Positions 17,236-25,270 are shown, counted from the first letter of the stretch. The stretch: DNA of 42,179 nt from SIG459 sp045538735 (GCA_045538735.1 JAZSRY010000052.1:1-42179); one strand, 5' to 3'. Program-made: numbers and translations. The notes: generated by a model not told the origin, from the letters alone.

Positions 17236-18021
17236 ATGGGAAGTTTTATCAAGCTCTCTAATTTTTCCAGAATCGCTCCCTATCTCGAACTGTTTGAGCA
17301 GGGCCTCGTAGTAACGGTTATGCTCTCTGCGCTGACCGTTGTAATAGGTTTTATTCTCGGTATCATTCTTGCAATGATGCGCCTGAGCAATATCCATCCC
17401 TTCCGTTTTCTGGCCGTCAACCGTCAAGGCAGGCTCCGCTCTTCCTCCTTCCTCATTGCCCTGAGCAAGTTCAATCCTCTCTCCTTCCTTGCCACCATTT
17501 ATGTTGAGGTTCTCCGCTCCACCCCTGTTATCGTCCAGATATTCATTATCTATTACGGTGTGTTCGGACTTATTGACCTGCCCGGCTTCAAAATTTTCGG
17601 CTTCATCCGCTTCAACCGCTTCTTCCCCGGTGTTGTTGCCCTCGGTATGAACTCCGGCGCTTACCTCTGCGAAATCATCCGCTCCGGTATCCAGAGCATT
17701 GACGGAGGTCAGAACGAAGCCGCGCGATCTCTCGGTCTCAGCAGCGGCCAGACTATGCGCTACATAATTCTTCCTCAGGCAATCCGCAACATTCTCCCCG
17801 CAATCGCCAATGAGTTTGTTGTTATCATAAAGGAATCCGCAATCACCTACACCATCGGCGTTGCCGACATTATGTCTGCAGTTAACGCGGTCAAGGGCGC
17901 CACCTTCCTCATTATGGAGCCCCTGCTTGTTGCAACCGCAATTTATTTCTGCCTCTGCTTCCCCACCAGCAAGATTATAGCCTACTTCGAAAGGAGGATG
18001 AGCCGTGGAAACAAGAGATAA
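17236..18021 (+). CDS. Polar amino-acid ABC transporter, permease
   Basis: 261 residues, HisM-type permease. An N-terminal transmembrane helix starts the first half; the conserved YVEVLRSTPVIVQ segment and the EAA loop (GQNEAARSLGLSSGQTMRYIILPQA) are present, followed by further helices. The loop between the first helix and YVEVLRSTP is about 20 residues longer than in HisM/GlnP (segment around AVNRQGRLRSSS). Ribosome binding site AAAGGAG. It overlaps the ATPase gene by 17 bases. Confidence 0.93.
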   Translation: MGSFIKLSNFSRIAPYLELFEQGLVVTVMLSALTVVIGFILGIILAMMRLSNIHPFRFLAVNRQGRLRSSSFLIALSKFNPLSFLATIYVEVLRSTPVIVQIFIIYYGVFGLIDLPGFKIFGFIRFNRFFPGVVALGMNSGAYLCEIIRSGIQSIDGGQNEAARSLGLSSGQTMRYIILPQAIRNILPAIANEFVVIIKESAITYTIGVADIMSAVNAVKGATFLIMEPLLVATAIYFCLCFPTSKIIAYFERRMSRGNKR

Positions 18022-18811
18022 AGTGGACTTTGTTCCCGGAAAAAGCGCAGAGATCATTAAGGTCAAAAATCTTAAAAAACACTACAACAAGGGCGCTATC
18101 AAGGCTCTCGATGATGTAAGCGTCAACATCCTCCGCGGCGAGGTGCTTGTTGTTATCGGCCCCTCCGGCAGCGGCAAGAGCACCCTTCTCCGTTCCCTCA
18201 ACCTCACCGAGATTCCCACTGACGGCCACATAATTTTCGACGGCGTGGACATCACCTCCAAAAAAGTTCCCAATGAAAAGGGGCGCATGGTCAAGCTGAA
18301 CATTGACCGCCACCGCCAGCGCATGGGAATGGTATTCCAGCATTTCAACCTTTTCCCCCACAAGACCATTCTTGACAATATGACCCTTGCTCCCATCAAG
18401 GTTAAGCATATTCCCAAGGCCGAGGCGGAGAAAAAGGCCATGGCTCTTCTGGAGCGTGTAGGCCTTGCGGAACGTGCGGGAGCATATCCCATTCAGCTCT
18501 CCGGCGGCCAGAAGCAACGCGTTGCCATAGTCCGCGCACTGATGATGGAGCCCGATGTTATGCTCTTCGACGAGCCCACCTCCGCCCTTGACCCGGAAAT
18601 GGTCGGCGAGGTTCTGGACGTTATGAAGGAGCTTGCAAAAGAGGGTATGACCATGGTGGTTGTCACCCACGAAATGGGCTTCGCCCGCGAGGTTGCCCAC
18701 CGTGTGCTCTTCATGGCCGACGGAAAACTCGTTGAGGAAGGCTCCCCCGAGGATATTTTCGGCCATCCCCAGAACCCCAGAACTCAGGAATTCCTCAGTA
18801 AGGTTCTGTAA
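18005..18811 (+). CDS. Polar amino-acid ABC transporter, ATP-binding protein
   Basis: 268 residues. Walker A GPSGSGKST, Q-loop in VFQHFNLFPH, signature LSGGQKQRVA, Walker B VMLFDEPTSALDPE and switch His in VVTHEMG: all catalytic elements are intact. The GlnQ-like length is slightly extended at the N-terminus. The start is GTG at 18005, chosen because AAAGGAGG lies 9 bases upstream inside the permease gene; the 17-base overlap suggests coupled translation. A terminator follows at 18857. Confidence 0.95.
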   Translation: METRDKVDFVPGKSAEIIKVKNLKKHYNKGAIKALDDVSVNILRGEVLVVIGPSGSGKSTLLRSLNLTEIPTDGHIIFDGVDITSKKVPNEKGRMVKLNIDRHRQRMGMVFQHFNLFPHKTILDNMTLAPIKVKHIPKAEAEKKAMALLERVGLAERAGAYPIQLSGGQKQRVAIVRALMMEPDVMLFDEPTSALDPEMVGEVLDVMKELAKEGMTMVVVTHEMGFAREVAHRVLFMADGKLVEEGSPEDIFGHPQNPRTQEFLSKVL

Positions 18812-18856
18812 ATAATGAGACTTAATTTGAAAAAATAGTCTTTATTTCATAGGACA

Positions 18857-18892
18857 AAAGGTGCAAATGGCTTGCCATTTGCACCTTTTGTA
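18857..18892 (+). terminator. Terminator of the ABC operon
   Basis: AAAAGGTGCAAATGG / CCATTTGCACCTTTT hairpin ending in a T-tract. It sits 45 bases after the ATPase stop and overlaps the next promoter. Confidence 0.9.
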
Positions 18893-18900
18893 TGTATAAT
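18872..18900 (+). promoter_or_regulatory. Promoter nested in the terminator hairpin
   Basis: TTGCCA (18872-18877), 17-base spacer, TATAAT (18895-18900). The -35 box is in the loop/3' arm of the preceding terminator, so the stop of one unit and start of the next share DNA. Confidence 0.6.
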
Positions 18901-18985
18901 ACACCTGTTAAATTGCTATCTGTGATAAAAAGAGAAAGATAAGAAATATTCAAGTAGCCTGACACAAGAAAGGACAAGTCATTTT

Positions 18986-19873
18986 ATGGCACAGGAAAAC
19001 ATATATAAGCGCCGTTTCGGCGACCGCAAGGAAGGCCGCCTTATTCGCTCCATCGACCCCATAACCAAATTTATGCCCTATGTCATGCGCGAGCGCAGCG
19101 ATGCCAGCAACCAGTTCGAGGATTCTCTGGATATCGCAGCCGCCGAGAAATGGATACGCGAAAAGCGCGCAGAAGGCTGGAAGGGCATGGGTATGCTCCA
19201 TCTTTTTATGGCAGCATATGTACGCACAGTCTGCCATTGCCCCGGCATCAACCGTTTTGTTGCAGGTCAGAAGATTTATGCCCGCAACGATATCGAGCTT
19301 TGCTTCCTTGTTAAGCGAGCAATGACTCTTGAAGCCGGCGAAACCCTTGTCAAGATCCACTGCCAGCCCACCGATACTGTCTATGATATCTACCGCAAGG
19401 TAAATAAACAGATAGACGAGATCAAGTCCAACTCCGGCGAAAGCGGCACCGAGGCCTTTGCTTCCACCCTTGGCAAGCTGCCCGGTTTCATTTTCCGCTT
19501 CGCGCTCTGGCTTCTCCGCTGCGGAGACTATATGGGATGGCTCCCCCCCTCCCTGCTGGAAATCAGCCCCTTCCATGGCAGTATGATTCTTACCGACCTT
19601 GGCTCTCTCGGTATTCCTCCCATCTATCACCACATCTATAACTTCGGAACGCTTCCCGTGTTTCTCTCCTTCGGTGCAAAACGCCGCTCCATAGAGCTGG
19701 ACAAGGAAGGCAAGCCCACCGAACGCAAGTACATCGACTATAAGGTAGTCACCGACGAGCGTATATGCGACGGTTTCTATTACGCCACTGCCTTTAAGTT
19801 CCTCAAGTACTACATGAAGAACCCCGCCGCTCTGGAGTTTCCTCCTGAGGTCGTCGAAGAAGACATATTCTGA
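18986..19873 (+). CDS. Stand-alone E2-type (2-oxoacid dehydrogenase) acyltransferase-like protein
   Basis: 295 residues matching the catalytic domain of dihydrolipoamide acyltransferases / chloramphenicol acetyltransferase fold. ITDLGSLGIPP-like text (MILTDLGSLGIPPIYH) and the late VVTDERICDG correspond to the conserved E2 regions. There is no lipoyl domain and no peripheral-subunit-binding domain. In the E2 catalytic motif DHRxxDG the His is replaced by Glu (D257-E258-R259 to D262-G263), so ordinary acetyl transfer with this His is not possible. No E1, E3 or lipoylation genes are nearby. Function is unknown: a different acyltransferase, a scaffold, or a regulatory paralogue. Confidence 0.75.
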   Translation: MAQENIYKRRFGDRKEGRLIRSIDPITKFMPYVMRERSDASNQFEDSLDIAAAEKWIREKRAEGWKGMGMLHLFMAAYVRTVCHCPGINRFVAGQKIYARNDIELCFLVKRAMTLEAGETLVKIHCQPTDTVYDIYRKVNKQIDEIKSNSGESGTEAFASTLGKLPGFIFRFALWLLRCGDYMGWLPPSLLEISPFHGSMILTDLGSLGIPPIYHHIYNFGTLPVFLSFGAKRRSIELDKEGKPTERKYIDYKVVTDERICDGFYYATAFKFLKYYMKNPAALEFPPEVVEEDIF

Positions 19874-19913
19874 AAAAGCTCCGCTTTTTAGAATAATTGT
19901 ACAAACAAAAACA

Positions 19914-19942
19914 AAAAGACAGGGCGTTTGCCCTGTCTTTTA
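19914..19942 (+). terminator. Terminator before the DMT gene
   Basis: AAAAGACAGGGC / GCCCTGTCTTTT hairpin with T-tract. A second small AAAAAGC/GCTTTTT hairpin lies at 19873-19889. The DMT start codon is only 16 bases past the hairpin, so its ribosome binding site follows the stop signal directly. Confidence 0.8.
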
Positions 19943-19957
19943 TTAAGGATAATCACT

Positions 19958-20836
19958 ATGACAAAGAAAATGCCCGCAGCCCTTGCGCATCTTCTGGCCG
20001 CATTCACTGCCCTCGCCTGGGGAAGTTCCTTCATTGCAAGCAAAATATTGCTCCAAAGCTACAGTCCAAGCCAGGTTATGCTTATGCGCTTCGTGCTGGC
20101 TTACGCAGCCCTTTGGCTTTGCTGCCCCAAAACCCTCAAGCTCAGTTTCAGAGAAGAACTGCGTTTCATCGGTCTGGCCGTCAGCGGCTGCAGCCTTTAC
20201 TTCCTCTGCGAAAACTCCGCTCTCACCTATACATACGCTGCCAATGTAAGCATTATCGTGGCCGCAGCTCCTATTCTGACCGCACTGGCAGCCCATATTT
20301 TCCTCCCCGATGAGAAGCTTAAAAGGGGCAGTCTTATCGGCTTTGCCATTGCTATCGTTGGTGTTGCTCTGGTCGTTTTCAACGGCACCGTTGTGCTGAA
20401 GCTCTCCCCCATCGGGGACCTTCTCAGCTTCGGCGCAGCATTTTGCTGGGCCATATACTCCGTTTTGCTCCGCAAGGGTGTTGATAAATATAATAACCTT
20501 CTTCTCACCCGCCGCATTATGTTCTGGGGCTTTATCAGCGGTCTGCCCATCGCCCTTGTTGAAAAGCAAAGTTTTTCCATTGCTCCTCTTGTTAATGGAA
20601 ATTTCCTCTTTTGTCTTATTTTTCTCGGGCTCATTTGTTCCGCGCTGGGCTATGTTTTCTGGAATGCGGCAAGCAAGCGCCTCGGCATAGTCACCGTCTG
20701 CAACTATGTCTACATCATCCCCTTTTTCACCATGCTCACCGGTGTTATTGTGCTGGATGAGCCTCTCACTGTTATGGGCATAGTGGGCGCGGTGCTTATT
20801 ATGCTTGGTATGTTCATAGCGGACAGAATCAAATAA
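19958..20836 (+). CDS. DMT-superfamily transporter (EamA family)
   Basis: 292 residues from the ATG at 19958 (preceded by AAGGAT; an earlier in-frame ATG at 19928 lies inside the terminator and is rejected). About ten transmembrane helices in two EamA repeats: ALAWGSSFIASKILL opens the first, and GAAFCWAIYSVLLRKG opens the second. Such proteins export metabolites or amino acids; no substrate can be assigned. No regulator is adjacent. No promoter other than those upstream of the E2-like gene was clear, so read-through or a weak promoter is likely. Confidence 0.9.
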   Translation: MTKKMPAALAHLLAAFTALAWGSSFIASKILLQSYSPSQVMLMRFVLAYAALWLCCPKTLKLSFREELRFIGLAVSGCSLYFLCENSALTYTYAANVSIIVAAAPILTALAAHIFLPDEKLKRGSLIGFAIAIVGVALVVFNGTVVLKLSPIGDLLSFGAAFCWAIYSVLLRKGVDKYNNLLLTRRIMFWGFISGLPIALVEKQSFSIAPLVNGNFLFCLIFLGLICSALGYVFWNAASKRLGIVTVCNYVYIIPFFTMLTGVIVLDEPLTVMGIVGAVLIMLGMFIADRIK

Positions 20837-20879
20837 ATTTTTCACTCCGGGGAGGCGGCTGTCTCTTCGGGGTATTTTA

Positions 20880-20908
20880 TTGCCTTTGAAAAAAATCTGT
20901 GCTACAAT
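20880..20908 (+). promoter_or_regulatory. Promoter of the PAP2-GDPD gene
   Basis: TTGCCT (20880-20885), 17-base spacer, TACAAT (20903-20908), then a strong AAAGGAGGATAAA site before the ATG at 20950. Confidence 0.6.
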
Positions 20909-20949
20909 TCACCCATAAAAGTAATCTATTCTCAAAAGGAGGATAAAAT

Positions 20950-22863
20950 ATGCAGTTTCTGTATTTTCTTGAAAGCATCCGCAATCCCGTTCTGGATGCC
21001 TTCTTCTCGGTAATTACATATCTCGGCGACGAGATCGCCTTCCTTGTGCTTGCCATCATCATCTATTGGTGCGTAAGCAAGAGCAGCGGTCTTTACATTA
21101 TGCTGGCCGGTCTTGGCGGCACTCTTCTCAATCAGCTGCTTAAGCTCAGCTTCCGCATCCCCAGACCCTGGGTGAAGGACCCCTCCTTCACCATTGTTGA
21201 ATCCGCCCGGGAAGCCGCAACGGGCTATTCCTTCCCCAGCGGCCACACTCAGCAGGTTACCACCACAATGGGCGGTATTGCCAGATTCAGCAAGAAGCTT
21301 TGGGTGAGAATTGTCACCATCGTTCTCCTTGTCCTCACCGCCCTCTCCCGCATGTATCTGGGCGTGCACACCCCCGCAGACGTTCTGGTGAGCCTCGCTA
21401 TCGGCATCATCCTCATTTTCGCCCTCTATCCCCTCTTCAAAAAGAGCGAGGAAAAGCCCAATCTTCTCTGTATCGCCTACGGCATTTTCGCGGTCCTTTC
21501 TTTGGCATATGTTTTTTATGTAAACCTCAAGGCTTGGCCTGCAGATATTGATCCGGATAACCTCCATTCCGGAATCAAGCAGGGTTGGACCCTTCTTGGC
21601 TGCTCCCTCGGTATTCTCTGCAGCCTTTGGATAGAGCGTCGTTATGTAAACTTCCAGCCAAAGACCACTTTCCTTCGTCAGCTGCCCAAGGTGATAATCG
21701 GTCTTGCCCTCACCCTTGCAATCAAAGAAGGCACCAAGCCCCTCCTGAAGCTCGTTTTCGGCGATGTGCTTTTCACCACCGCCATCCGCTATTTCCTCGT
21801 CTGCGTATTTGCCGCAGCAATCTGGCCCATGACCTTCGGATGGTTCAATGCGGGCTGTCCCCTCAGCCCCAAGGCCAAAAAGCGCATTAAAAAGGCTCTT
21901 ATAATCATCCTCGTTGTTATTCTTGTTATAGCAATTCTGGGTGGCTTCCTTTTCTGGAGAGTTACCCGCCGCACCAACACCGAGCCCGTCAGCACCGAAA
22001 ACTGCACTAATCCTCTTATTACTCCTCTGGGTGTCACAATGCTCTCCGGCCACAGAGCGGGCGGCGGAATTGCCCCCGAAAACACAATGGCAGCTTTGAA
22101 AAACTGCATTGAGAGCGATGAATACGAGCTGGATATCTTCGAATTTGACCTGCGTATGACCGCGGACGGAGAGCTTGTGCTTCTCCACGACTCCACCCTT
22201 GACCGCACCAGCAACGCCGTTGAACATTTCGGACACGAGGATGTTTATCCCGGCGATTATACCCTTGCTCAGCTTAAGGAGCTGAACATGGGCGATAAAT
22301 TCACCTCCGACAGCGGGGAGAGCCCCTATGCAGGTCTCCGCGGCGAGGACATCCCCGATGATCTCCGCATAACCACCATCAGAGAGACCTTTGATTATCT
22401 GGAAGCGCAGGGTGAATACCGCTATATTATCGAGATTAAAAATTCCGGCGAGACCGGCTATGCCGCCGTGGATAAGCTCTACGCAATTTTGCAGGAATAC
22501 GGTGCCCTAGACCGCGCCGTTGTGGGAACTTTTAATAACGAGGTCACCGAGTATATGGATGCCACCTACCCCGACCTCCCTCGCTCCGCAGGCTTCAACG
22601 AGGCTATCAAGTTCTATCTCTGCTCCTTCTTCGGCATTAAAAAGGACGCATTCCCCTTTGTTGCCCTCCAGATTCCCACCACCGATTATGTTGTGAATCT
22701 TGGCACATCCCGCGTTATCAACTATGCCCATGAGCACAATATTGCCGTTCAGTACTGGACCATCAACGAAGCCGAGGAGATAGCCTATCTCCAGAGCATC
22801 GGCGCAGACGCGGTTATGACCGACGTACCCGATGTGGGCGCGCAGGTCCTCAATCAGCCCTGA
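20950..22863 (+). CDS. PAP2 phosphatase fused to glycerophosphodiester phosphodiesterase
   Basis: 637 residues in three parts. Residues 1-165: PAP2 membrane phosphatase with all three motifs (K65-x6-R72-P73, S97-G-H99 in PSGH, SRMYLGVH140TPAD). About 165-345: more transmembrane helices. About 360-637: GDPD barrel starting SGHRAGGGIAPENT with H368, then FEFDLRMTADGELVLLHDSTLDRT, IIEIK and a C-terminal DAVMTDVPD. All catalytic residues of both enzymes appear present. The likely role is turnover of lipid phosphates and glycerophosphodiesters at the membrane surface, but substrate and side are inferred. The radical SAM gene starts 10 bases after its stop. Confidence 0.88.
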   Translation: MQFLYFLESIRNPVLDAFFSVITYLGDEIAFLVLAIIIYWCVSKSSGLYIMLAGLGGTLLNQLLKLSFRIPRPWVKDPSFTIVESAREAATGYSFPSGHTQQVTTTMGGIARFSKKLWVRIVTIVLLVLTALSRMYLGVHTPADVLVSLAIGIILIFALYPLFKKSEEKPNLLCIAYGIFAVLSLAYVFYVNLKAWPADIDPDNLHSGIKQGWTLLGCSLGILCSLWIERRYVNFQPKTTFLRQLPKVIIGLALTLAIKEGTKPLLKLVFGDVLFTTAIRYFLVCVFAAAIWPMTFGWFNAGCPLSPKAKKRIKKALIIILVVILVIAILGGFLFWRVTRRTNTEPVSTENCTNPLITPLGVTMLSGHRAGGGIAPENTMAALKNCIESDEYELDIFEFDLRMTADGELVLLHDSTLDRTSNAVEHFGHEDVYPGDYTLAQLKELNMGDKFTSDSGESPYAGLRGEDIPDDLRITTIRETFDYLEAQGEYRYIIEIKNSGETGYAAVDKLYAILQEYGALDRAVVGTFNNEVTEYMDATYPDLPRSAGFNEAIKFYLCSFFGIKKDAFPFVALQIPTTDYVVNLGTSRVINYAHEHNIAVQYWTINEAEEIAYLQSIGADAVMTDVPDVGAQVLNQP

Positions 22864-22873
22864 GAGACTTGAT

Positions 22874-23704
22874 ATGCTTAAGAAAATTTATCTTGAAATC
22901 ACAAATATCTGCAACCTGAATTGCTCCTTCTGCCCCGGCACCCGCCGCGAGGGACGCTTTATGAGCGCCGAGGAATTTGATAACATAAGCTCTGCTCTTG
23001 TAGGACACACAAAGTTTCTCTATTTCCACCTTATGGGCGAGCCTCTGCTCCACCCTGATTTGGGGGAATTTCTCTCCATCGCCCACAGCAAGGGCTTTCG
23101 GGTTATCCTCACCACAAACGGCACGCTGCTACAGGAGCGAGGCAGCGAGCTTCTCTCCTCCCCCGCTTTGCACAGAGTTAATATCTCCCTCCAGTCCTTT
23201 GAAGGCAGCGGAAGCAGCGGCAGCATTGAATCTTATATGGAGTCCGTTTCGGATTTTGCCGCCTGCGCAGCTGAAAAAGGCATTATCTGTTCTCTACGTC
23301 TCTGGAATGAAGGGGGAGAAAACAGCTGCAACAAACAGATTCTGTCCCTTCTCGAAGAGCGCTTTCCCACCCCTTGGGAAGACTGCACAAAAAATCTCCG
23401 CCTTGCGCCGAGGGTGTTTCTTGAGCACGGTGATAAGTTCGACTGGCCCGACCTTGCCGCCCCCGAAGCGAAGGTTAGCTTCTGCTACGGTCTTCGGGAC
23501 CACATAGGCATCCTTTGCGACGGCACAGTTGTGCCCTGCTGTCTGGACAGTGATGGCAGCATTCCCCTTGGAAATATCCATAGCCAAAGCCTTGGGGAAA
23601 TTCTTTCCTCACCCCGTGCTAAAGCCATTTACGTGGGCTTCAGCTGCCGCAGGGCTACGGAGGAGCTTTGCCGACGCTGCGGCTACGCATCCAGATTTAA
23701 ATAA
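22874..23704 (+). CDS. Radical SAM / SPASM-type protein
   Basis: 276 residues from the ATG at 22874 (an upstream in-frame ATG at 22832 overlaps the previous gene and is rejected). Radical SAM cluster motif CNLNCSFC (C-x3-C-x2-C) near residues 12-19, followed by the barrel with LTTNG. The C-terminal region has CDGTVVPCCLDSDG, PLGNI and CRRATEELCRRCG, typical of SPASM-like auxiliary [4Fe-4S] domains. Substrate is unknown; no small precursor peptide is visible nearby. It is 10 bases after the PAP2-GDPD stop and probably cotranscribed. Confidence 0.85.
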   Translation: MLKKIYLEITNICNLNCSFCPGTRREGRFMSAEEFDNISSALVGHTKFLYFHLMGEPLLHPDLGEFLSIAHSKGFRVILTTNGTLLQERGSELLSSPALHRVNISLQSFEGSGSSGSIESYMESVSDFAACAAEKGIICSLRLWNEGGENSCNKQILSLLEERFPTPWEDCTKNLRLAPRVFLEHGDKFDWPDLAAPEAKVSFCYGLRDHIGILCDGTVVPCCLDSDGSIPLGNIHSQSLGEILSSPRAKAIYVGFSCRRATEELCRRCGYASRFK

Positions 23705-23708
23705 GCCC

Positions 23709-23740
23709 AAAGGGACTGCACTGCAGTCCCTTTAATGTTT
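23709..23740 (+). terminator. Terminator after the radical SAM gene
   Basis: AAAGGGACTGCA / TGCAGTCCCTTT inverted repeat followed by a T-rich tail. Confidence 0.85.
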
Positions 23741-23785
23741 TATTTTCTTGCAATATGTAATCTTCAGTAGTAAAATAGAAGAACA

Positions 23786-23960
23786 GTAACGGAAAAAAGG
23801 CAAAGGAAACAGGTGGAAATCCTGTGCGAGACCGTCGCCGTAAAGGGAGAGTCAGCTGCCCCGAAGCAGGCCGCAACTGCTTTGGCAAAACCATTGGCCA
23901 AATTGGCTGAGAAGGCGGGCAGACAAGACGCATAATCCCCAAGCCGGAAGACTTACCGAA
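23786..23960 (+). promoter_or_regulatory. Cobalamin (B12) riboswitch
   Basis: The leader contains the conserved GGAAACAGGTGGAAATCCTG block at about 23804-23823 and a GCCCCGAAGCAGGCCGCAACTGC-type core near 23857-23880. The B12-box-like AAGCCGGAAGACTTACC is near 23941-23957. Order and spacing match the cobalamin aptamer. It is followed within about 80 bases by the DUF4430 lipoprotein start (24038), with no obvious strong intrinsic terminator, so control of ribosome binding is the likely mode. Expression is expected to fall when cobalamin is plentiful. Confidence 0.9.
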
Positions 23961-24037
23961 TTTTGCGATGAAAAGGCAGCGATTCCCTGCCGATGGCAAA
24001 TCCGAGGCTGATATTTACACTAAAAGGAGAAAAGAAT

Positions 24038-24448
24038 ATGAAAAATGCGAAAAGAAATCATTCGCGTTTCGTATCTCTCATCCTGATAGTACTTATTGCG
24101 GCTATGGTACTTTCCCTTGCTGCCTGCGGCAGTAAGGATGAGGGCTCTGCAAACGCGGAAGAAAAAACCTTCACCTTCACGGTGGTGGACCCCGATGGCA
24201 ATACCCAAAGCTTTGAGGTAACAAGCTCTGCCGGCTCAGTTGGTGAGGCACTCATGAACGAAGGCCTTATCACCGGTGAGGACGGCCCCTACGGTCTTTA
24301 CGTCAAGGAAGTCACCGGTATCCCCCTTGACTATGAAACCCACGGAATGTACTGGGCTTTCTACGTTAACGGTGAGTACGGCGCTACCGGCTGTGAACTG
24401 ACCGATATTGAAGACGGCGCAGAATACTCCTTCAAGGCGGAAAAATAA
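24038..24448 (+). CDS. DUF4430 lipoprotein, predicted cobalamin-binding component
   Basis: 136 residues from the ATG at 24038 (strong AAAGGAG; an earlier in-frame ATG at 23993 falls in the leader and is rejected). Lipoprotein signal with LSLAAC (Cys30), then one DUF4430 domain with the pattern VDPDGNTQSFEV, SVGEALM and MYWAFYVNGEYGATG. DUF4430 is related to the C-terminal domain of intrinsic factor and transcobalamin. Together with the B12 riboswitch this makes a surface cobalamin-capture protein the best guess. It overlaps the start of the ECF gene by one base (TAATG). Confidence 0.85.
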   Translation: MKNAKRNHSRFVSLILIVLIAAMVLSLAACGSKDEGSANAEEKTFTFTVVDPDGNTQSFEVTSSAGSVGEALMNEGLITGEDGPYGLYVKEVTGIPLDYETHGMYWAFYVNGEYGATGCELTDIEDGAEYSFKAEK

Positions 24449-24981
24449 TGACCAAGAAGAAAGCTGCACTCACTACCCGTGAAATAGTGGTTTTCGCTAT
24501 GCTGGGTACCATTGTTTTCCTTTCCAAGCTTTTGATGGAGTGGGCGCCCAATATCCATCTTGTCGGCACACTGATAATGGTCTACACCCTTGTATATCGC
24601 AAGAAGGCTCTTATTCCCCTTTATGCCTATGTACTGCTTTTGGGCATATACTACGGCTTCGCCACATGGTGGGTTCCCTATCTCTACATATGGACCGTTC
24701 TTTGGGGCGTGACTATGCTTCTGCCCAAAACTATGCCCAAAAAGATCGCCGTTCCCGTCTATATGGCAGTCTGCGGTCTCCACGGCCTTTGCTACGGCAT
24801 ACTCTATGCCCCCGCTCAGGCTCTCTTCTTCGGACTCAATTTCAAGGGTATGATAACCTGGATAATCGCAGGCTTCCCCTTTGACGCTCTCCACGGTCTG
24901 GGTAATCTGGTTGCAGGCATACTTATAATCCCTCTGACGGAGCTTCTCCGCAAGCTGGAGAAAGGAATAAACAAAGCATAA
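24448..24981 (+). CDS. ECF transporter S component, predicted cobalamin or precursor uptake
   Basis: 177 residues, five to six transmembrane helices, and the conserved N-terminal segment of S components (REIVVFAMLGTIVFLSKLLMEW). It resembles the B12-riboswitch-linked S components described as CblT-like, but assignment to that subfamily cannot be made without alignment. No EcfA or EcfT genes are in the window, so it would use a shared energising module encoded elsewhere (group II ECF). It starts by an ATG that overlaps the DUF4430 stop. Confidence 0.85.
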   Translation: MTKKKAALTTREIVVFAMLGTIVFLSKLLMEWAPNIHLVGTLIMVYTLVYRKKALIPLYAYVLLLGIYYGFATWWVPYLYIWTVLWGVTMLLPKTMPKKIAVPVYMAVCGLHGLCYGILYAPAQALFFGLNFKGMITWIIAGFPFDALHGLGNLVAGILIIPLTELLRKLEKGINKA

Positions 24982-24993
24982 ATAATCCCATTT

Positions 24994-25027
24994 ATCCCCC
25001 GAAACATGTTGTTTCGGGGGATTTTAT
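24994..25027 (+). terminator. Terminator of the cobalamin operon
   Basis: ATCCCCCGAAAC / GTTTCGGGGGAT perfect stem with a 5-base loop, then TTTAT. Confidence 0.92.
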
Positions 25028-25029
25028 CA

Positions 25030-25059
25030 TTGACAAGGATAAATTATCCATGGTAAAAT
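25030..25059 (+). promoter_or_regulatory. Promoter of the riboswitch-exchanger unit
   Basis: TTGACA (25030-25035), 18-base spacer, TAAAAT (25054-25059), just upstream of the aptamer. Confidence 0.7.
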
Positions 25060-25067
25060 CGGCAATG

Positions 25068-25250
25068 ATAAATGAGGGAGTAGCAGCGGACGCAAGAAAG
25101 CGGACGTGGCAAGTCAACAATCCCGGCCGAAAGGTCTGGCTTGCTTTAATTTGCGAGACTCATGCACTTTTCGCCCCGCGATGGCTGCATGTCCTCCCGA
25201 CCATAGAGTCACTTTCACCCGGACATGTAAGAGCCTGTCCGGGTTTCTGT
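25068..25250 (+). promoter_or_regulatory. yybP-ykoY (manganese) riboswitch with terminator
   Basis: The two conserved loop sequences of the class are present: GGGAGTAGC at 25077-25085 and GCGAGAC at 25153-25159. Between them lies GGCAAGTCAACA with CCGGCCGAAAGGTCTGGCTTGC. P1 can form from ATGAG (25072-25076) and CTCAT (25159-25163). An intrinsic terminator follows: ACCCGGACA (25217-25225) pairs with TGTCCGGGT (25236-25244), then a T-rich tail. A GAGTC at 25206-25210 can pair with GACTC in the aptamer and may form the alternative fold. Known members bind Mn2+ and turn on export genes. Confidence 0.9.
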
Positions 25251-25270
25251 TTTGAAAGGAGAAAGTTCAT

